This document shows positions 62,087 through 64,000 of a stretch of DNA of 64,000 nt, piece after piece (within the stretch, counting starts at the first letter, position 1; each line of letters starts with the position of its first letter). The stretch spans positions 35,243 through 99,242 of the forward strand of contig JALQPE010002013.1 of NCBI GenBank assembly GCA_030407315.1, in the 5' to 3' direction. The position numbers were made by a program, and so were the translations under genes. The DNA is from Asparagopsis taxiformis. Taxonomy: Eukaryota; Rhodophyta; Florideophyceae; Bonnemaisoniales; Bonnemaisoniaceae. Under the pieces are notes generated by a model that saw only the letters and a list, made by a program, of their open reading frames with translations, was not told the origin of the DNA and searched no databases.

Positions 62087-62094
62087 TATAAATA
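62087..62094 (+). promoter_or_regulatory. TATA box
   Basis: TATAAATA, 99 nt upstream of the ATG at 62186. Confidence 0.5.
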
Positions 62095-62185
62095 CATGCA
62101 CTGCACTAGATTTGATCTCATCCTACTTGCTATCTCACGCTTGACGGTCATCAGGACTTTTCAGAAGATGACCCATCCTCAAATC

Positions 62186-63127
62186 ATGACAAAACCTATC
62201 GTTATTCTTGTTCTTCTCACATTGGCAGTTCTGTCGACTGCAGCTTCGGTTCCCAAGCCGAAATCAAAGGTCGCCAAACACCCCAAATCAATTGCTCATC
62301 ATATCTTAAATGATGAATTGAGCACCTCAGAACGTCAGACAGTCAGCTGTGGCAGTACATGCTCTTTTACGTTATGCAACGGGGACTCTGAAGTGCCCTT
62401 CTCTATCCCAAATATTGCCTCCGCTGGTCCTATCTGCCGTCGTAACGAAAATACTCCCTTGCTTGTACTGTCGACTGGTGAGGCTGAAGTTACTGGTCGC
62501 GGAGTTACAGGAACACCGATAAGTGATTATAATCCTACAGGTCTCACTCGACGTTTTTGCCTAACTTCATCACGGTGTTTGAAACTACTGATTCAGAAGA
62601 TATAGCTTCCGGTGTTGGACACAGGCGGTTACGCGGAAACCAGAACGAATTCCTTGATGGACTATGTGCCAATCTACCTCTATCTTCAATTGAAGAGTCA
62701 GGAAATGTTGTGGATCTAAACGATACCAATGATTGCATTGCCTTCAACATTAGTGTTCCAAAAATACTCATAGAGCTGGAGTGGATACTGGAGATGATCT
62801 AGATATGAGTGTGACTGAACCGGATGGAGAAGTATTGGACCGTTAAATAGGATAACTAATTCTGGAGTCTTGTCCGCGATGTTCTATCAAATTGGCGGTC
62901 TCAACCTCGTCCGCCGTGAGGAAGCTTTGTATTTGCCAAGTCCTCAAGTTCAAAATGGCACTTACACTGTTGAAGCAACTCATTTCAACAATTGTGGAGA
63001 TGGGCCGACAGTATGGAATATTAATGTCTACTTTGATGGTGTTCTCGAAATAGGCCGTTCTGGTCGCTCAAACCGGGACGATAATGAACAGATTATCCGC
63101 TTTTCATTCAACTTTGAATTGAATTGA
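62186..63127 (+). pseudogene. secreted protein with a DUF2135-like beta domain, frameshifted
   Basis: It starts at the ATG at 62186 with a signal peptide (MTKPIVILVLLTLAVLSTA). The reading moves through three frame changes: near the T5 run at 62554-62558, near 62778, and near 62840. Read across the breaks, the second half gives GVDTGDDLDMSVTEPDGEV, then REEALYLPS, NGTYTVEATHFNNCGDGP and a final Phe-rich strand. This is the pattern of a beta-sandwich domain in which an Asp-rich DLD...EPDG loop is followed by TYTVEV..NCG, resembling DUF2135-like domains. About 310 residues in all. The number of breaks favours a true pseudogene. Function unknown. Confidence 0.6.
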
Positions 63128-64000
63128 TGTGATTTGGACCGCATGATCATTTGCATGCGGGCGTTAGGGACTATTTTAGCGATGGCTAATGTGATTGCTT
63201 CTCTGTGCCACATAATAATTCGGTTAGCTACTGCTGTTGCAACCTGGATTTTAAGAATCTGTCAAGGCTCTATCTTGATCTGATTGATATGATATAGATA
63301 TGTTTCCTGGTTATGTAAATCGATACGATCTTCTCTCTATTGGGTAGTATGGCAAAAAACGAACAAGATTTCGTCTAAACTCTTTTTGAAGCCCGAACCT
63401 GTATGTTTTCGAATAGTTCGTGCTTTCCAGAAGCGAGGAGGCTTTGTGGGGATGCTGCTGAGGAAGTCTGTGTCTTTGGGGTATATACGACCGTGAAGTA
63501 CCTCGGGTAGCTTGAAAGTATCTATCTGACCTGCAAAACCTTTTCGAGAGTGTAAAACAATGAACCACATGTCCGGGGGACTTGGAGCTTACACATATGT
63601 ATTTATGAGGAACGAACAGTAGGCAGGAAAGAAGGCAGCGGAGACTGACTCACAAAATTCAAACCAAACATTAGCGAAGCTCTTTTCGTTCGCTTTTCTA
63701 TGGTTGTCCACAAACTAATGGCCTCTAAGTGGTCCACACTGTCAGTATATGACTCAATTGTCGAAAATGATAGAATATATTAGGTATCAATATAACCTTA
63801 TATCGATTATACAATACACGTTACAATCACGACACGTGTGTCGAGGAGTGGTCGTCAGTATTGCAGTTCATATATACGCGATTTCTGGAAGCCGTAAGAG
63901 GTGGGCCTTGGTGTCGGGTATATCGGTTCTCTTACCAATTGTAAGTGATGAACCGTATACGGGAGGTGCCTGTTGCGGGGTTCTAACAGACTCGTGGTCG
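63128..64000. other. intergenic with one relic LTR
   Basis: No gene recognised. A relic TRIM family 2 LTR lies at 63551-63606. Confidence 0.45.
63551..63606 (-). repeat. relic LTR of TRIM family 2
   Basis: AATGAACCACATGTCCGG and a TATTTAT end are shared with the family 2 LTR in inverted orientation. The middle is diverged. Confidence 0.6.

Noticed and set aside
1..64000. CRISPR arrays, prokaryotic operons, phage or defence islands
   Set aside because: No regularly spaced repeats, no ribosome-binding sites and no prokaryotic gene packing. LTR elements, chromodomains and TATA boxes point to a eukaryotic nuclear genome.

Overview
The window looks like nuclear DNA of a eukaryote with compact, intron-poor genes, most likely a florideophyte red alga. 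This is inferred from single-exon secreted-protein genes, a vanadium-haloperoxidase-type gene, several intact LTR retrotransposon families and a tnp2-type DNA transposase. There are no ribosome-binding sites, operons or prokaryotic gene packing. More than half of the 64 kb is transposable-element sequence.

Layout. At 447-887 there is a complete miniature LTR element (TRIM) with a perfect target-site duplication. At 1961-7685 lie a cysteine-peptidase-like gene, a frameshifted tnp2-type transposase and a divergent partner gene. From 8735 to 17424 three insertions are nested: a copia-like element with a Tudor-like domain, a second copia element just behind its stop codon, and a 258-bp TRIM inside the second element's 3' LTR. 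From 19.8 to 26 kb are two secreted cysteine-rich stalk proteins and a FkbM/METTL24-like membrane methyltransferase. At 26.7-38.1 kb a roughly 2.1-kb tandem duplication carries an AA15-like lytic polysaccharide monooxygenase (LPMO). The first copy is interrupted by a 957-bp inverted-repeat element (upstream) and a 5.7-kb Ty3/gypsy chromovirus (inside the coding region); the second copy is intact. At 40.1-41.0 kb is a third stalk protein. At 41.8-52.7 kb a second chromovirus family forms a tandem array with three LTRs and two internal regions, and its last LTR supplies the end of a secreted cysteine-rich protein gene (52686-54179). The last 10 kb hold a solo TRIM LTR, a broken haloperoxidase-type gene that lacks the axial histidine, relic LTRs, a short tandem repeat and a frameshifted secreted-protein pseudogene.

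Common threads. The host genes mostly encode extracellular or secretory-pathway proteins (LPMO, haloperoxidase-type protein, stalk proteins, methyltransferase), and several share a TATA box about 90-105 nt upstream of the ATG. The autonomous copia element and both complete TRIMs share a primer-binding site matching the initiator-tRNA anticodon region, as known for Drosophila copia, so the copia machinery may mobilise the TRIMs. The first TRIM also carries a tRNA-like pair of A and B boxes across its LTR/internal junction. Several breaks lie in homopolymers and could be either real lesions or sequencing errors.
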